Shown: in pieces, positions 36,000-47,960 of the stretch | Numbering within the stretch: position 1 is the first letter of the stretch | Layout: each line of letters begins with the position of its first letter | NCBI RefSeq assembly: GCF_017591425.1 | Contig: NW_024467120.1 | Span: forward strand, 9,300,001-9,364,000 | Direction of reading: 5' to 3' | Source of the DNA: Ochotona curzoniae | Lineage: Eukaryota > Chordata > Mammalia > Lagomorpha > Ochotonidae | DNA: 64,000 nucleotides | Notes under the pieces: model-generated | Database searches by the model: none | What the model was told of the DNA's origin: nothing | What the model saw: only the letters and a program-made list of their open reading frames with translations | Position numbers and translations under genes: made by a program

Positions 36000-36240
36000 T
36001 ACTTCCAGACAAAGATGGACTCCCAATGAAACTGTTGGATATATCTTGACAATAGGTTGCTGGACTCTCTGCCATTGACCATGCCCACAATGATGGACAT
36101 ATGACTGTGTATGAAGAACTATACTATAGTAATGATATAGAAGAAGTCATGAGTGGGGAGGGAATTGGGAAAGGGATAAGGGAAATCCCAGGTCCTATGG
36201 AACTGTATCATAAAATGATAATAATAAAAAGAAGCAAAAA
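36000..36240 (+). repeat. L1 mosaic, piece D: L1 3' end, sense, with A-rich tail
   Basis: CAATGAAACTGTTGGATAT, GACTGTGTATGAAGAAC, GTGGGGAGGGAATTGGGAAAG, then CTATGGAACTGTATCATAAAA and ATAATAATAAAAAG with an A10 run. This is the plus-orientation lagomorph-type L1 3' UTR, including the GGGAGGG block and the CTATGRAACTGTRTCA-like block, followed by the tail. Confidence 0.8.
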
Positions 36241-37646
36241 AAAAATCAGTCTCTCATGTGGATGTCAAGGAATCAACTACTTGTACCACTCACATAGTGC
36301 ATTAGTAGAAAGATGGATCATCTGTGATAAAGAGTAAGGCACTGTCATAGGGGGCGCAGGTGCCTCAAGCAGTGTCTTAACAGACATGCTAAACATCTGT
36401 CCCTGAAAGTTACTGTTTATGAAAATGAAGACTAAACCATGTTAAGTGAATCCTAAGAGGATATCGTTCTGGAAATTATCTCTTCTTGTGATAACATAGC
36501 TTTTAGACTAGTTTTCTCTGCTAAAGTTCTTGGCTAAATTAATGACACCCAAGATCTGATATAACTTACACGTCATTACTGTGGGAAGGAATAGTGCCTG
36601 CAGACCTCTCAATGAAGCACAGTGTTTCTATCTAATAAATTCAACTAAACTCTATCAAATAAACTCAACCAAGTTTGAATTGTCTTTTGATGATTTACGT
36701 GTGGTGTTGACATGGATTTTAAGAAACTACAGCTGCAGAAATCTTGAAGCATGTATAGATAAGTGCTGACTTCCTGAGGATGCTGATTTTTAGTTTTCTA
36801 AGGGTATGAGTTCTGGGAGGAAGGGACTTCTGAGCAGATAACTAAACGAGTGTGTCCAGTTTTCCAAACTACCCACACAGGTTTAAGTCCAGGCATGATG
36901 AATTGTGCCTAACAATCACTGTAGATGATTGTTTTCTTTGACTGACACTGAAAATCAAGTGCAAGTCAGTGCTAATATCAAATGGAAGGAGAGACATGCC
37001 TGTTGCTTTCCACTTCTTCAAAAGGTGTCAAGATTCAAAAGCGTTTACTCACTCTATGTGTTAATAATTTACAGAAAATATAGACACAGGGAGCTGCCAC
37101 TGCTGTCAAAGTATGTGGAGAGACGTACCCAGAATAAGCTTTATCCATCCTTACTGACCTGACACTCACGGTGTGTACTGTTTTCCTGAATTTACAGGGA
37201 TGTTGGTGGAGAATATCTGCAGGGATGTTGTTCATTGCAAACCTGACTGGAGATCTGAATCAGGTGGTCTCCTGCACAGGGTTTCTTCTGTCTGTTCTCG
37301 AGTTGCCTGGAGCCTCTTTCCCTCATTTGGAACCCATTCAACACGCCAGTGTGGGACCGGGTCAGGTTGATGAGAGAGTGGATGGATGTGTTTTCCCCCT
37401 GGCAAAGACAGCACAGACGGATGTCTTCTCTTCTGAATTCTGATTTGTAAGCTACAGGGGGATTATTTTTTGCAGTTGTTTTTGCTCCTGACTGAGAAAT
37501 GTTTGTTTCTCAAATGCCCACTTGCAAATCATGTAGAGGTATTCCTCCAGCACAATAGATACCTTCCTCTGCGATAATTTTTTTTCTGTTCATATTTTAC
37601 ACAAAATCTTCAGGTGATATATGGTTATATTTAATTCCATTTATTT
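36241..37646. other. Unique DNA, no gene recognised
   Basis: Chance frames up to 90 codons. No repeat recognised. It ends with the 15-bp target-site copy of the next SINE. Confidence 0.5.
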
Positions 37647-37966
37647 TTATAATTTTTTTTTTAAAAAAAGACAGGATTCTGCCATAATGATTAAGTCACT
37701 CCCTGCAACCCCATCATGCCATCTGAGCACCATTTTAAGTCCCAGCTGCAGTACTTCCACCCCTGCTCCCTGTTAATGGACTGGGGGAAGGAGCAGAAAA
37801 TAGTCCAAGTCCTTGGGCCCTTTCATCCACACGGGAGACCCAGAAGAAACTCCTAGCTCCTGTCTTGGGTCTGGTCTAGCCATTATGGCCACTGGGAAAG
37901 GAACCAGCTGATGGAGGATCTCTCTTCTCTCTGTCTCTGCCTTTCAAATAAATAAATATTTCAAAA
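37647..37966 (+). repeat. Old CSINE, plus strand, with 15-bp target-site duplication
   Basis: Body blocks: GATTAAGTCACTCCCTGC, CCAAGTCCTTGGGCCC and CGGGAGACCCAGAAG, then TCTCTGTCTCTGCCTTTC and AAATAAATAAATATTTC. The sequence TAATTCCATTTATTT occurs at 37632-37646 and 37967-37981. Between the left copy and the SINE head lie about 20 bases of T-rich filler. Confidence 0.88.
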
Positions 37967-37989
37967 TAATTCCATTTATTTGAGGACAA

Positions 37990-38245
37990 ATAGGAATTCC
38001 TTTTCTACTGACTCACTTCCCAAATGCCTGCAATGGTCAAGCTGGGCTGATTCCCAGTTAGGAATTCAATCCAGGTTGCCCTATGGGTATCAGGGATCAA
38101 ATTACTTGAGACAGCATCACTATCTCCTGTGAACTGTATTTGTAAGAAAGTAGAATCATGGAAAGAGACAGGAATTGAACACACTGCAATCTGCAATGTG
38201 GGCATTTGAGCTGTTAGGCTAAACTTCTGCTCCTTGATAATATTT
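37990..38245 (-). repeat. Old CSINE, minus strand, adjacent to the previous one
   Basis: Reverse-order blocks: CTGACTCACTTCCCAAATGC, AGGAATTCAATCCAGG, GACAGGAATTGAACACAC and AATGTGGGCATTTGAGC, then a head-like GTTAGGCTAAACTTCTGC. It is tail-to-tail with the copy at 37647. Confidence 0.65.
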
Positions 38246-38735
38246 TGTAATACTGTTCTCACCCTACTACCAAGCCTAGTTTTGAATTCTGGGTTTCTCT
38301 AGATTATTGAAATCTATCATGTATAGGAATTAAACAGACATCTTTGTGAATTAATTGTTTTTAGCCCTTTTTCATACTTACGTAGAACTGTAATTTTTCT
38401 ATGTTCTACTTGTTGAATATAAAGGTTAGCGGTGGGTTAGACCTGTGATGATGGAATGGAATGAAATATTTGTGCAAAAGTTAAAGAATAAAAAACAAAA
38501 TGAAGAAAATGTAATTATCTTTTTGTGATTGTACCTGTGCAAGACATAAAATTTGCTATCTATATTTACAAAAAATTTTAGCTTATCTGTCAGTCCAATT
38601 ACCTTATTCTCTCATTTTTATTTTTTAAAAAATTAAAGAAACAATGATTATACCTAGAACATATGCCCCCAGAGTGTTGCTAAATGTACATTCTGTTACT
38701 ATTAGGTCTGTTGACTGTGATGTGCATAAAAAAAT
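38246..38735. other. Unique AT-rich DNA, nothing recognised
   Basis: No gene or repeat recognised. The 171-codon minus-strand frame at 38625-39140 is a read-through of the neighbouring SINE. Confidence 0.55.
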
Positions 38736-38744
38736 GGTAACATA

Positions 38745-39079
38745 GGGCCCGGCGCGGTGGCGCAAGTGGTTAAAGGTCCTCGCCTTGCACGCCCCGGGAT
38801 CCCATATGGGCGCCGGTTCTAATCCCGGAAGCCCCGCTTCCCTTCCAGCTCCCTGCCTGTGGCCTGGGAAAGCAGTCGAGGACGGCCCAAAGCTTTGGGA
38901 CCCTGCACCCGCGTGGGAGACCCGGAAGAGGCTCCTGGGTTCGGATTGGCATAGTATCGGCCTGTTGCGCTCACTTGGGGAGTGAATCATCGGATGGAAG
39001 ATCTTCCTCTCTGTCTCTCCTCTCTGTATATCCGCCTTTCCAATAAAAAAATAATAAAAATAAATCTTAAAAAAAAAAA
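38745..39079 (+). repeat. Youngest full-length CSINE in the window
   Basis: Near-consensus copy: GGGCCCGGCGCGGTGGCGCA head, A box TGGCGCAAGTGG at 38758-38769, B box GGTTCTAATCC at 38815-38825, CCTGTGGCCTGGGAAAGCAG, ACCCGCGTGGGAGACCCGG, AATAAAAAAATAATAAAAAT and an A11 tail. CpG sites are largely retained, which argues for a recent insertion. A 9-bp target-site duplication GGTAACATA flanks it (38736-38744 and 39080-39088). Confidence 0.98.
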
Positions 39080-39088
39080 GGTAACATA

Positions 39089-42000
39089 TACAGAATCTTG
39101 ACATTGAACGTGAGCTGCTTCCTGAGGCAGGTCTACTCACTTATCAGACTCTGTTGTCAGATTTATTTCCCTTATCCAAATCTCTCCTGATCAGTGCAGA
39201 AACTTCAAAAATTTAGAAGGTTAGGTGCGTAGCTGCTACATGGGCTGCAATATGGCCAGACTTGCTCTTTTTAAATTTAATTAAGAAGATCTTAGATTGC
39301 TCAAATGTTGGTGAGTTTCAAAACCACCCTGAAGCCTTACCGAGGCTCAGGCGATTAGAGAATGCCAAAGCCAGGCCGGTAGCTAACAAATTTAATCAAT
39401 TTGATTGCTACTCATAAAGAGGTCTTTAACAAGCAGTTAGTAAATTACAGGGAGAATTTTTATATTAGTACAGCACAGTGAACCGAAATTCAGCAGTTTC
39501 ATCGGCTTAGAAATCATTTTCATTTTGTTTCGGTCTTTCTTTTTTATTAGTTAAATATTTTAAAGTAGAATATTGCATGGTCTTCATTTTCTTGGCTACA
39601 TTAAACATATAATGAAAACGTGCATGCTTTCACTGGCATTTTTCATGTGACCAATATTAGTTGTCAGAAAAGTCTATATATGTCCCCCCCATTCCTTTGG
39701 TAAGAGTCAGGGATGGGATTGGGACTAACTTAAGGCATTTGCAGTCCATGATGATACTTTGCTTCTTCTTCTTCTTCTTTTTTTTTAATGAGATAAGTAA
39801 ATATTATGGGGAAGTGTTAGAGAAAAAAAAACGGAGGTTGAATCAGAAGAGTAGTATAGAGAAACCATCACACAATGAACCAAAGAGTAGAAAGAAAAAA
39901 ACCTAGAAAACATGAACTTGTAAATAACCAAGATGCTTGGGAGAAGCACCCTCTGAGGGTGCACCCCCAATGATTTGGAAGTCCTCCCCATCCCCTCCTT
40001 GATGATATCTCCACCTTAATCTAATAATTATTAACCTTAAGACACCAGAGTTTAAAGTCTGTGTGAGTGTTCAGTAGTCAGGGATACGATATATACAGCT
40101 CTGCGCTGCTTCCATCATATCAACCTTTTCCAAAATTCTCACTGACAACATTTCTTCCAGGAAGTTGTCTCTGAGCTACCTTGGTCCAGCTTTGTTGATG
40201 CCCGTGTCTTTGCCTCCTGTGTCTGTTGTACTAGACGTCATTGAAAGCATACTATCCTCGTTTCATCACCAACAACTAGAAAGATCTTCTGATTAATCTG
40301 TGATTGAAGAGTTTATTGTGCTAAAAAGATAATTGATAATTAAATTTGAAAATGTGGGGTATTTTTTTTGTTCAGATATGAATGCCAACAAGAGCAAAAC
40401 AATTAAAGCATGCTGACATCTTTGAGACCATGGTAAGGTTGTTTCTTAACTTACCATGGTCACTTTAGATTAATATCAGACACATTTTATATTCTTTTCT
40501 TTGTAATGCATGACTTTTAAAAATTTTTATCTTAAATTTTGAATTTTGTGGTACAATTCTGTAGAGTCTTGTATATTCTTAATGCAAGGTCAATAATCAC
40601 AGCATCTCCTGACCTGGGATTTAACTTATTCCTCTATTTTCATTAGGGATAGACAATAAATACCTCAACTGGTATCTTAATGAGTAGGCCAAATAGGCAA
40701 CCTGATTATTTTTGAAACCAAAGCACTTAACGTGTTAATCATGGTTATATGAATTATTAATCTTCTAGTTCCAAAATATCAGTTCTCTCTGAAACAGAGC
40801 ATGGTAATGACCTTAACTTCAGAATCTTTCCTTACCTTTAGAGTATGTTGTAATCTTAAGTCAAAAGCCAGACATGTTGCATTGAGTAATAGGAACTAAG
40901 AAGAGTATCTTAGGTTGAGAATGTGTTATTTTGGCTGTGAGTTACGCTGTGTTTAATATTTACTATAGGAATAAGATCTGGAGGCTTCAACTTCCTGTGG
41001 TGTGGTTGCTTGGTCTCCTCTGTGCACACTGGGCCAGGCTAAACACTCTTCCATCCACAGAATCTGTATCCTGTAGTTCTTTCCAGCTTGACCCTTTGTA
41101 TACCAGTGAGCTGTGGATACAGTGGTAAAATAGGGAGGAAAGAGTAAATTCTACAGTCTCATGATTAAATAGCTGCCTTTTTCTGTGTCTCAGAATCACG
41201 ACTTTCACAAATATTTATATTCCTTTGTATTCTAATCCTCTGCCCAACTATAGCATTGTGGACAATTTTCTATCAATGTCATTAACATCCGTACCTGTTG
41301 ACTCTGATTTCTGCTGTTCGTTCATCTCTTCCTCATAGCTGAATAGACTCCCTGGAGGAGCGACTTGAGTTAAAGAATTTTTTCTCCCTCAGGCAGACAA
41401 AAACCTGGCAAAAATGTTTCCCTCTACATAATACATGTTTGTTTCTGCTAGGCTCTTGGTGTCTGTCACATACATGACTGTTCTTCACCTTTGCCTACCA
41501 GGGTCACAAGAGGAATTTCATAAAACTTCTTGGAGAGGTTCTTCATGCAGCTTCCTGGAGATAAAGCTTGTGCAACTGTGAATTATCTCCCAGCACGGTC
41601 ACCCCCAGGAGACTATCAACTGAATTCAATTTTCCTCAATGCATCAACATTAACATTTATGAATTTCTGCTTGTTTAAACTCTAGTAGTTACTGAGCCAG
41701 GCAAACAGAGCTCATATTGTCTTCTGGATATAGATTTAAAATTGTGATTCTGGAATATGACCAAGAACAGTCATTGATTATCAATGTGTTTGGCTTTTTT
41801 TTTTTTGTTTGTTTTTTTGGTTTTGAGGATGGGAATGGTGATTTCCAAATCTCTAGATATCACAAATAAAATTGGAGAGTATATCGCCATGTATCTGGTT
41901 TCAAAACTCACATGTGTTTTTGCACACACAATATCTATATATCTATATATATAGATATATATGGATTGAGAACTATAGCATCAGAAATTGTAATAGGTGA

Positions 42001-42540
42001 CTAAATAATGAACAGAATCTGCCTTTAAGCTTGCCTGAAAGGTAACAGATTCACAATTCTAAAGTTTCTTAGATGATCTATACTCTCAGATTCAGATCAT
42101 TATGCTTTCATCAAATCCCCAGCTCCTTGGACCTGGAGTACCATAATATCATAACTTACAAAATAATTATTTGGGAAGTAGAGATCCATTGATGCTGAAG
42201 ATAAAAGGCAAAAAGCTCAAGACATTGCTAGATGAAGATTCTTCCTTATCTGAGGTGTGACTTCTTCTAAAATATTTCCCAATATTTTGCATAAATTTTA
42301 ACATGGTACTTCTCAATACCCAGAAAGTTGGATGTATTTCAAAATTTGGGGGTATCAAATAAAATCTTTTCCTTCTACTACTTCCTTTTTACATAATATT
42401 TATTTTTACTGGAAAAGCAGGTCAGATTTTTTTTGTTAGCTTTTTGAAAAACCATAATAGAAGACTTTTGTAAGTATCTAAATACTAAATAAATTCAAGT
42501 CACCATTTTCAAGGAATGTGTGTGTGTAGACAGCTAATAC
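39089..42540. other. Unique DNA, no gene recognised
   Basis: A CTT microsatellite lies at 39772-39788. Between 39700 and 40230 the sequence is purine/pyrimidine-biased and may be an unrecognised repeat. The palindromic TA tract at 41937 is listed separately. Otherwise only short chance frames are seen. Confidence 0.45.
41937..41960. repeat. 24-bp perfect palindrome in a TATA/TAGATA tract
   Basis: The sequence runs ATATATCTATAT and then its exact reverse complement with no spacer. It lies inside a longer TATC/TATA-rich stretch (41931-41962). It can form a cruciform or hairpin. Confidence 0.95.
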
Positions 42541-42544
42541 TGTT

Positions 42545-42838
42545 TAAAATGTCAGTTGAGATGCTTACAGCTCATCTCATAGTGGCTGTGTGCAGTACCC
42601 AGACACTATGACTCTGGCTTCATCCCAGGGGACACGCTTTGGGGAGCAAGGATGGAAATAGTGATGCTTAGGGTGGCTGAGGTTACTGTTGTCCACACAG
42701 AAAGTCTGGATAAAGTTTAAACTCCAAGCCTTAATGCCTAGCATAGGGTCATTGGAGGCCTTAGAAAAGTGAATCAACAGTTCTGTCTCTCTCTATCTCT
42801 GCCTGTCTCTGTCTCTCTCTTTGTCTTTTGAATTTCTA
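42545..42838 (+). repeat. Old CSINE, plus strand
   Basis: GTGGCTGTGTGCAGTACCC near the head, CATCCCAGGGGACACG in the body, AAAAGTGAATCAACAG near the 3' part, then CTGTCTCTCTCTATCTCTGC and a TTTTGAATTTC end. It is strongly diverged; the CT-rich 3' part is the clearest evidence. Confidence 0.55.
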
Positions 42839-42879
42839 ACTATTATAATGCATTTTGAAAAAAAAAACTAGCTAACACA

Positions 42880-43450
42880 CAAGAGCAGATAACTAATGTA
42901 AGCAGAAATATGGACATTCTAAGGAAGAACTCAGAGGAAGGGCTGTAAGTAGCAGCATAGTGACTGCTGTCAAGAACTACTTTGCTAAGCTCCTCAGTAT
43001 ACTCAACATGGTTAAAAGAAGAATCACCGAGTTTGGTAACAAGGGAATAGAAACTTTTCAATTGGAGATGCAAAACAGAAAAAAAAATACCCAAAAGATA
43101 TAGCTGTAAACATGACTGCAGTAACAGAAAGGAGGAAGGAGTGAAGGAGAAAATTCTAGATAGTAATGGGCAAGGATTTTTTCCAAAATAAAGGACCATC
43201 ACCAAGACACAGATACAGAAAACTAGAAAACAGCAAACAGAGAGTAGATACTAAGCACAAATAAAATCCACAGAGTTCAAGATACCATTTTCATACTGTG
43301 GAAATCAAAGAGGCCATAGGAAAGTGAAAACTCCCTAATTATACAGGAATGGGATAACAGTTAAAATGACTTTTTAAATTTTATCAGAAACCATGTAGGT
43401 AAGAAAATGGTAGAGGGGAATCATTAAGGTGTTGCAAGGTAAGTTGGTGT
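42880..43450 (+). pseudogene. Old L1 ORF1 C-terminal region remnant
   Basis: Sense-order blocks of mammalian L1 ORF1: GGGCAAGGATTTTTTCC (the AENFPNL region), ACCAAGACACAGATAC, ATTTTATCAGAAACCATG (from 43377, the ADFSSET region) and GAAAATGGTAGAGGGGAATC. Stops and indels are frequent. The 120-codon minus-strand frame at 42843-43205 is antisense to this and is not a gene. Confidence 0.6.
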
Positions 43451-43715
43451 GACTGTAGAACTGAAATTTTAGTATTAATGAGGTGAAAACTTTCAAAAAT
43501 CTTCCCCTAAACTCAGACAGTTCTGATTGAGAGCCTCTCGTTGGAGATCTTGACAGCTGCATTTCAATCCATTACTCAAGATGACTCGGGCCTAGAAGTA
43601 GCAGGTGGCACACATTTTAGGAAATATAGAGTATATTGAATAGCAGATACCAAGTATATATTGTACATGTAAGGATTTTACTTGGAAAGCACCAATGAGA
43701 GAAAATTAACACAGG

Positions 43716-43968
43716 GACATACATTGTGGTGCTGCAGGCTACACCTTCGCTAGGGATGCCCATAAATGATACGGGAGTGCCAGTTCAAGTCTCAGCTGCT
43801 CTGTTTCTTGTCCACTTTCTTACTAATGCTACTGGAATGGTAACAGATAACGACTCAAGTACTTGGGTGCTGCCTCCATGTAGGAGATGCAGAGTCCTGG
43901 ATCAGGCTTCAGACTCTTCCAGTCCTGACAATCGTGATCATTTGAGTAGTGAACTAAAAGATAAAAGG

Positions 43969-44020
<52 letters not shown>

Positions 44021-44088
44021 TGTGTTTGGGGTGTGGGGGATATGACTTTCTGTCTCTCTCTAACTCTACCTTTCAAATAAATGTGAAA
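43716..44088 (+). repeat. CSINE, plus strand, carrying a TC/TG microsatellite
   Basis: Body order: GTGGTGCTGCAGGCTACACC, GCCAGTTCAAGTCTCAGCTG, AAGTACTTGGGTGCTGC and TGATCATTTGAGTAGTGAAC, then (TC)n at about 43972-44003, (TG)n to 44025, a second TCTGTCTCTCTC and CTTTCAAATAAATG. The 137-codon frame through it is a by-product. Confidence 0.88.
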
Positions 44089-45367
44089 TCATGGAGGTAT
44101 GAGACTCAGACATCAGGTCACCTTTCAGTTCTGAGTTAAGGAGAGAGAAATGAGCTTGGAAAGAAGTGTACCAGGTTTCTGTGTTGTGCAGGCAAAATGG
44201 AGGAGTTCTTGAGCTCAAGCAGGTAAATTGTAGAATTCTCTCTGACAGGAATAATCTACCTTGCTGTGCTAGTCATCTGGTCTTTAGCTGGGTGCATCCC
44301 ACGGTAAGTGTGGCCTAAACACAAATGTCACAGCAAATTGCTGAACACCAGACCCTGCGGTGAGTCCTCTCCAGGTGCACATTTCCTGTCTGTGATAGTA
44401 CCAAAGAGAAATAATTAAATGATGCTACATTTTTCAGTATTCAATAACATCTCTACAGAGCAACTAAATCGCAGATATGTCACATGATTTTGCAGTGGTT
44501 CCCAAAACAGTAAGTGAAGGATTAGGACCAGTGACTTCTTATTCCGGAGCAGAATTTCTTATTTCCAATATTAATATTACTACTCCCACAAAAGCGACAG
44601 CTGAGTGATATTATAGCACTTGGCAAAACTTAAATATGGAGATTCCACCAGTGACAAAGGAAGCATAATTATTAGAATCACTTGCTTTCTTCCATTACTA
44701 AGGGACAATCATAGCCAAGGTAAACCAGGAAATCCGTTTTAAAGAAGAATATTGGTCAAATTTTAGGGATGATTTCTCAGCAACAAATGCGGCCCCTTGA
44801 AATTCTGTTTTTTGATAATGAGTGTGGGATAGAAAAATCTTGGTTTTTTCTTAAGCGTCCTGTCTCTGGTCAGACTTTGTCATCAGCAAACACTAGAGAG
44901 GTCCACAGATAGAAGAAGGAGAAGGGGCTTACTCTGCTGTGTCTTTTTGCTGCATGTCTTCCTTCTCGCCATGTCTTGTTCCTGGGAACATCTCTCAAGC
45001 TATGCCTAAGCGCTCATTGACAGCAGCTATTTCCTATCACACCAACAGAATCAAGACTGCACAGTACACAACCCTTGGAGCGCTGCAGAGTCCACCCACA
45101 CCACACAGCAGAATCGGCTGACTAATGCCTATTTTTTGGGGAGGAGAATCTGGAACCAGGTCTTGTAGATTGCGTTTGAACTCTGAGACATCACCAACTC
45201 CCTCTTAATAGCCTGAGTTGTGCTCCATGGGCCTCTGTTGTAAGCTTCCATAAGTGGATGTTGATAATTCCAACCTTGTTCTTTTATTTCCCAGTCATAG
45301 GTTGGAGGCCGATTACTACAATGTCATCTCTATTATACCTTTAATCATCTTTTCTTTCCTTTAGCCT
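44089..45367. other. Unique DNA, no gene recognised
   Basis: No repeat recognised. A short ATG segment with splice-like ends at 44202-44222 was considered and set aside. Confidence 0.5.
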
Positions 45368-45707
45368 TTAAAAAAAATGATTTATTTTTATGTGAAACTC
45401 AAAGCTACAGATAGAGGCAGAGAAACAGAGAGAGAGAGAGAGAAAGAAAGAGACATTTTCCATCCCCTGGGGTCCGTCCTCAAATGACTACAATGACCAG
45501 CGCTAAACTGATGCAAAGCCATGAACCAGGAGCTTCCTTGAGGTCTCCCACATGGATGTATGGACCCAAGAACTTCAGCCATCCTCTCTTGGTTTCTCAG
45601 GCCACAGTGAAAGAGCTGGATGGAAAGTGAAGCAGTCAGGACACAAACCAGCACTCATATGGAATGGTGGCACTGCAGGCAGAGGCTTAGCCCACCACAC
45701 CACGCTC
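45368..45707 (-). repeat. CSINE, minus strand
   Basis: Reverse-order blocks: AAAAAAATGATTTATTTTTATG, CAGAGAGAGAGAGAGAGAAAG, AGCCATGAACCAGGAGC, TCTCCCACATGGATG, CTCAGGCCACAGTGAAAG and CACAAACCAGCACTCATATG. The head is near TTAGCCCACCACACCACG. Confidence 0.88.
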
Positions 45708-47737
45708 CTTCCCACCTGTTGTTGGAATTTGTTACTAAGACAGTTTATACCCACTTCACAATCTGCAATCTTTGATTATTGTATATACCCCTCGCCAAAT
45801 AAGCTTTGTTGAATGCCAATGATCTTCTTCTCAGGATGGTCTCTTTATTTCCAAGTTAAAATAACAAATTTCCATGTAACCTATACCAACTTTATGTAAT
45901 GGATTTGGAGAAGGTGTGATAGAAAATGAATTGTGTTGGTATTTCACCAAAAAGACTTGGAGATTCACTGCTCAAATATTTTTGATGCATACAGTGATAG
46001 AATATTGGGTATTTCAAAATTATTGGTTTGCTGTGAAGCTATCAGTAGGTAAAGGGGTATTTCAGAAGACTTATGAACTTGTGCTGTTTGCTCTGACTTA
46101 TTTTTAAGTTATTTTTATTTGTTTGCTTTGGTTTTAGCAGAAACTAATATTCAGGTTAGACCAGTTTTGAAGGGACAGCAAACAAAGTTGTTATTTTCCA
46201 TGCACCCAATGCTTATCGTGTGTCTGACACTCTATATGAAATTCATTTTCAATCATTCATAAATATAAACCGTTTCCTTCTGGAGATTTCTGCCTGATCA
46301 TACACGAGGAGTTGGAGGTTTTCAGTGTAGTCTGTTGATGCTGCAGCCCGTCAGAGAGACATGCCATTTCTAATCAGAGTCCATTGGCCAGACAATATGT
46401 TCACACAACCCAGGCTAACTTCAAGTGGTGGAAACGCACTGCTATTCAATACCCACTAAATGTGTCTGCTGCATTAGTCGTCACCAATTTGTTGTACAAC
46501 TCATGCAATTCTAGGAGAATAATTATGAATTTGAAAATTTGCAGAAGTCTTGGAGCAAATACCTGTTCAATGTCAAGGGGTTTCCTGCCAAGGGAAAGAA
46601 GGCAGCTCAGGCATTTGTCATGAATGAGAGAGTGGATGAGAAAGAAGGTCTTTTTCTCACAAAACCCATGTCGGTACCTTCTATTTTGACACTCTTAGAG
46701 TGACAGATGATTTTTTTTCCCACATCTAAATTATTAAAACTCTGGCAGATCTTGCCATCATAACAAACGGTTTAATTTTAAGCTATAAAATACAGCTACA
46801 GCTTTGCATTAGATATGGCAATTAAAACACATCTGGGTGATGGAATGAAACTTTGACGACGATCTTAATGTTAGCTGAGGTCATGCATGAAGCTGGAGTT
46901 GTAAGTGCTGTAATTGCATAAAATGATGATGTGAAAAAAAATAATTTTAACTGTGACAGTTTTTCACATGAAACAATGTTGAAATTTCAGATGTTTTAGC
47001 AAAACAATAGCCATAAATAAAACACCCCAGTTTTCAGGAGGTGGTGGTTAGCCGAATGGCTTTTACTCATGTTTACTCGTTTTCTTTTGAAGGTCATTCT
47101 TTTACGTTATTGATAATTACACTCATTCTAGAATATGTATGGCAGATTTAGGTCTGATTAGTTTTAGAAACACTCTCCAGATAAGGAGCTAACCGATGGG
47201 GACTTGGTTGCCCCCAAAACACAGCCAAGTCCCTGGCAGTGTGTTAAATAAAGCAGCTTACATTTTTGAGTTGATTTCTTGCCAGTGGTTGCGTATCTAA
47301 GAACTCTGTGTTCACATATGTTATTGCCAATTTTTCATAAGGCTTAAGAGCTCTGTGTGCCCATAACAAACAAGCATTGTCTTGATTTGTAGCAAATTAC
47401 CATTAAGATTAAAACGCAATTAATTTCCCACATGTTCTCTGCCTATTATGCAGTTAGTTAACTCCAATGACAGAGGTACAAATTCCCTATCTCCAGCTCA
47501 GTAATTTTTCTTCACTGCTGAAAAACCTGAGTTCCTGAAAAGGAACTCAGCCTTCTGGACATCACACTCTTTCCCGAATAATCAACCTTTTGAATCTTGG
47601 TCATGCCATGTGGGTGCCACGCCCTAGGCCTCCTCAGAAAGGGAAAGAGTTCCTTTTCTGTTCACTTCTCAGAGTAGCCATGGCGAATCTGTGAGTGTAA
47701 ATCTCAGAACACGATAAATGAAGAATCACAGTCATGA
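45708..47737. other. Repeat-poor unique DNA
   Basis: No gene. From about 46900 on there are dense AT-rich motif runs with homeobox-like TAATT and HNF1-like GTTAACTCC (47456-47464). This is typical of candidate enhancer sequence, but that cannot be shown from one genome. Confidence 0.4.
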
Positions 47738-47960
47738 CATTAGTGATCATAGCTATTTATTGTGCACCTAGTAGGAAAACCACACACTGTAATTTACATA
47801 CATCACCCCACAAACCATCACAAACTCCATCAGGGAAGAACCTTTATCCTCCCAGTTTAACAATGGAGAAGAAACTGAATCTCAGGACTTGCTCACACTG
47901 GATAGTAATGGAGCTTGGAATTAACCTAGAATTTCAGTACCAATGTATAAACCTTATGAT
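47738..47960 (-). repeat. MIR, minus strand
   Basis: Read on the plus strand: TAGCTATTTATTGTGCACC, TTTACATACATCACCCC, CCTCCCAGTTTAACAATGG, AGAAGAAACTGAATCTCAGG and CTTGCTCACACTGG. These follow the antisense MIR core in order over about 200 bases, which is unusually complete for MIR in this window. Confidence 0.85.

Noticed and set aside
36101..36337. 78-codon open frame at the L1 3' end
   Set aside because: It lies in the L1 3' UTR piece and its A-rich tail, which is non-coding.
38625..39140. 171-codon minus-strand open frame, the longest in the window
   Set aside because: Its central part is the antisense of the young CSINE at 38745-39079 and the flanks are AT-rich chance sequence.
42843..43205. 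120-codon minus-strand open frame
   Set aside because: It is antisense to an old L1 ORF1 remnant.
44202..44222. Micro-exon with an ATG between TGTTGTGCAG and CAAGCAG|GTAAAT
   Set aside because: Only about 30 bases long, with no neighbouring exon in frame. Such splice-like pairs are expected by chance in 64 kb.
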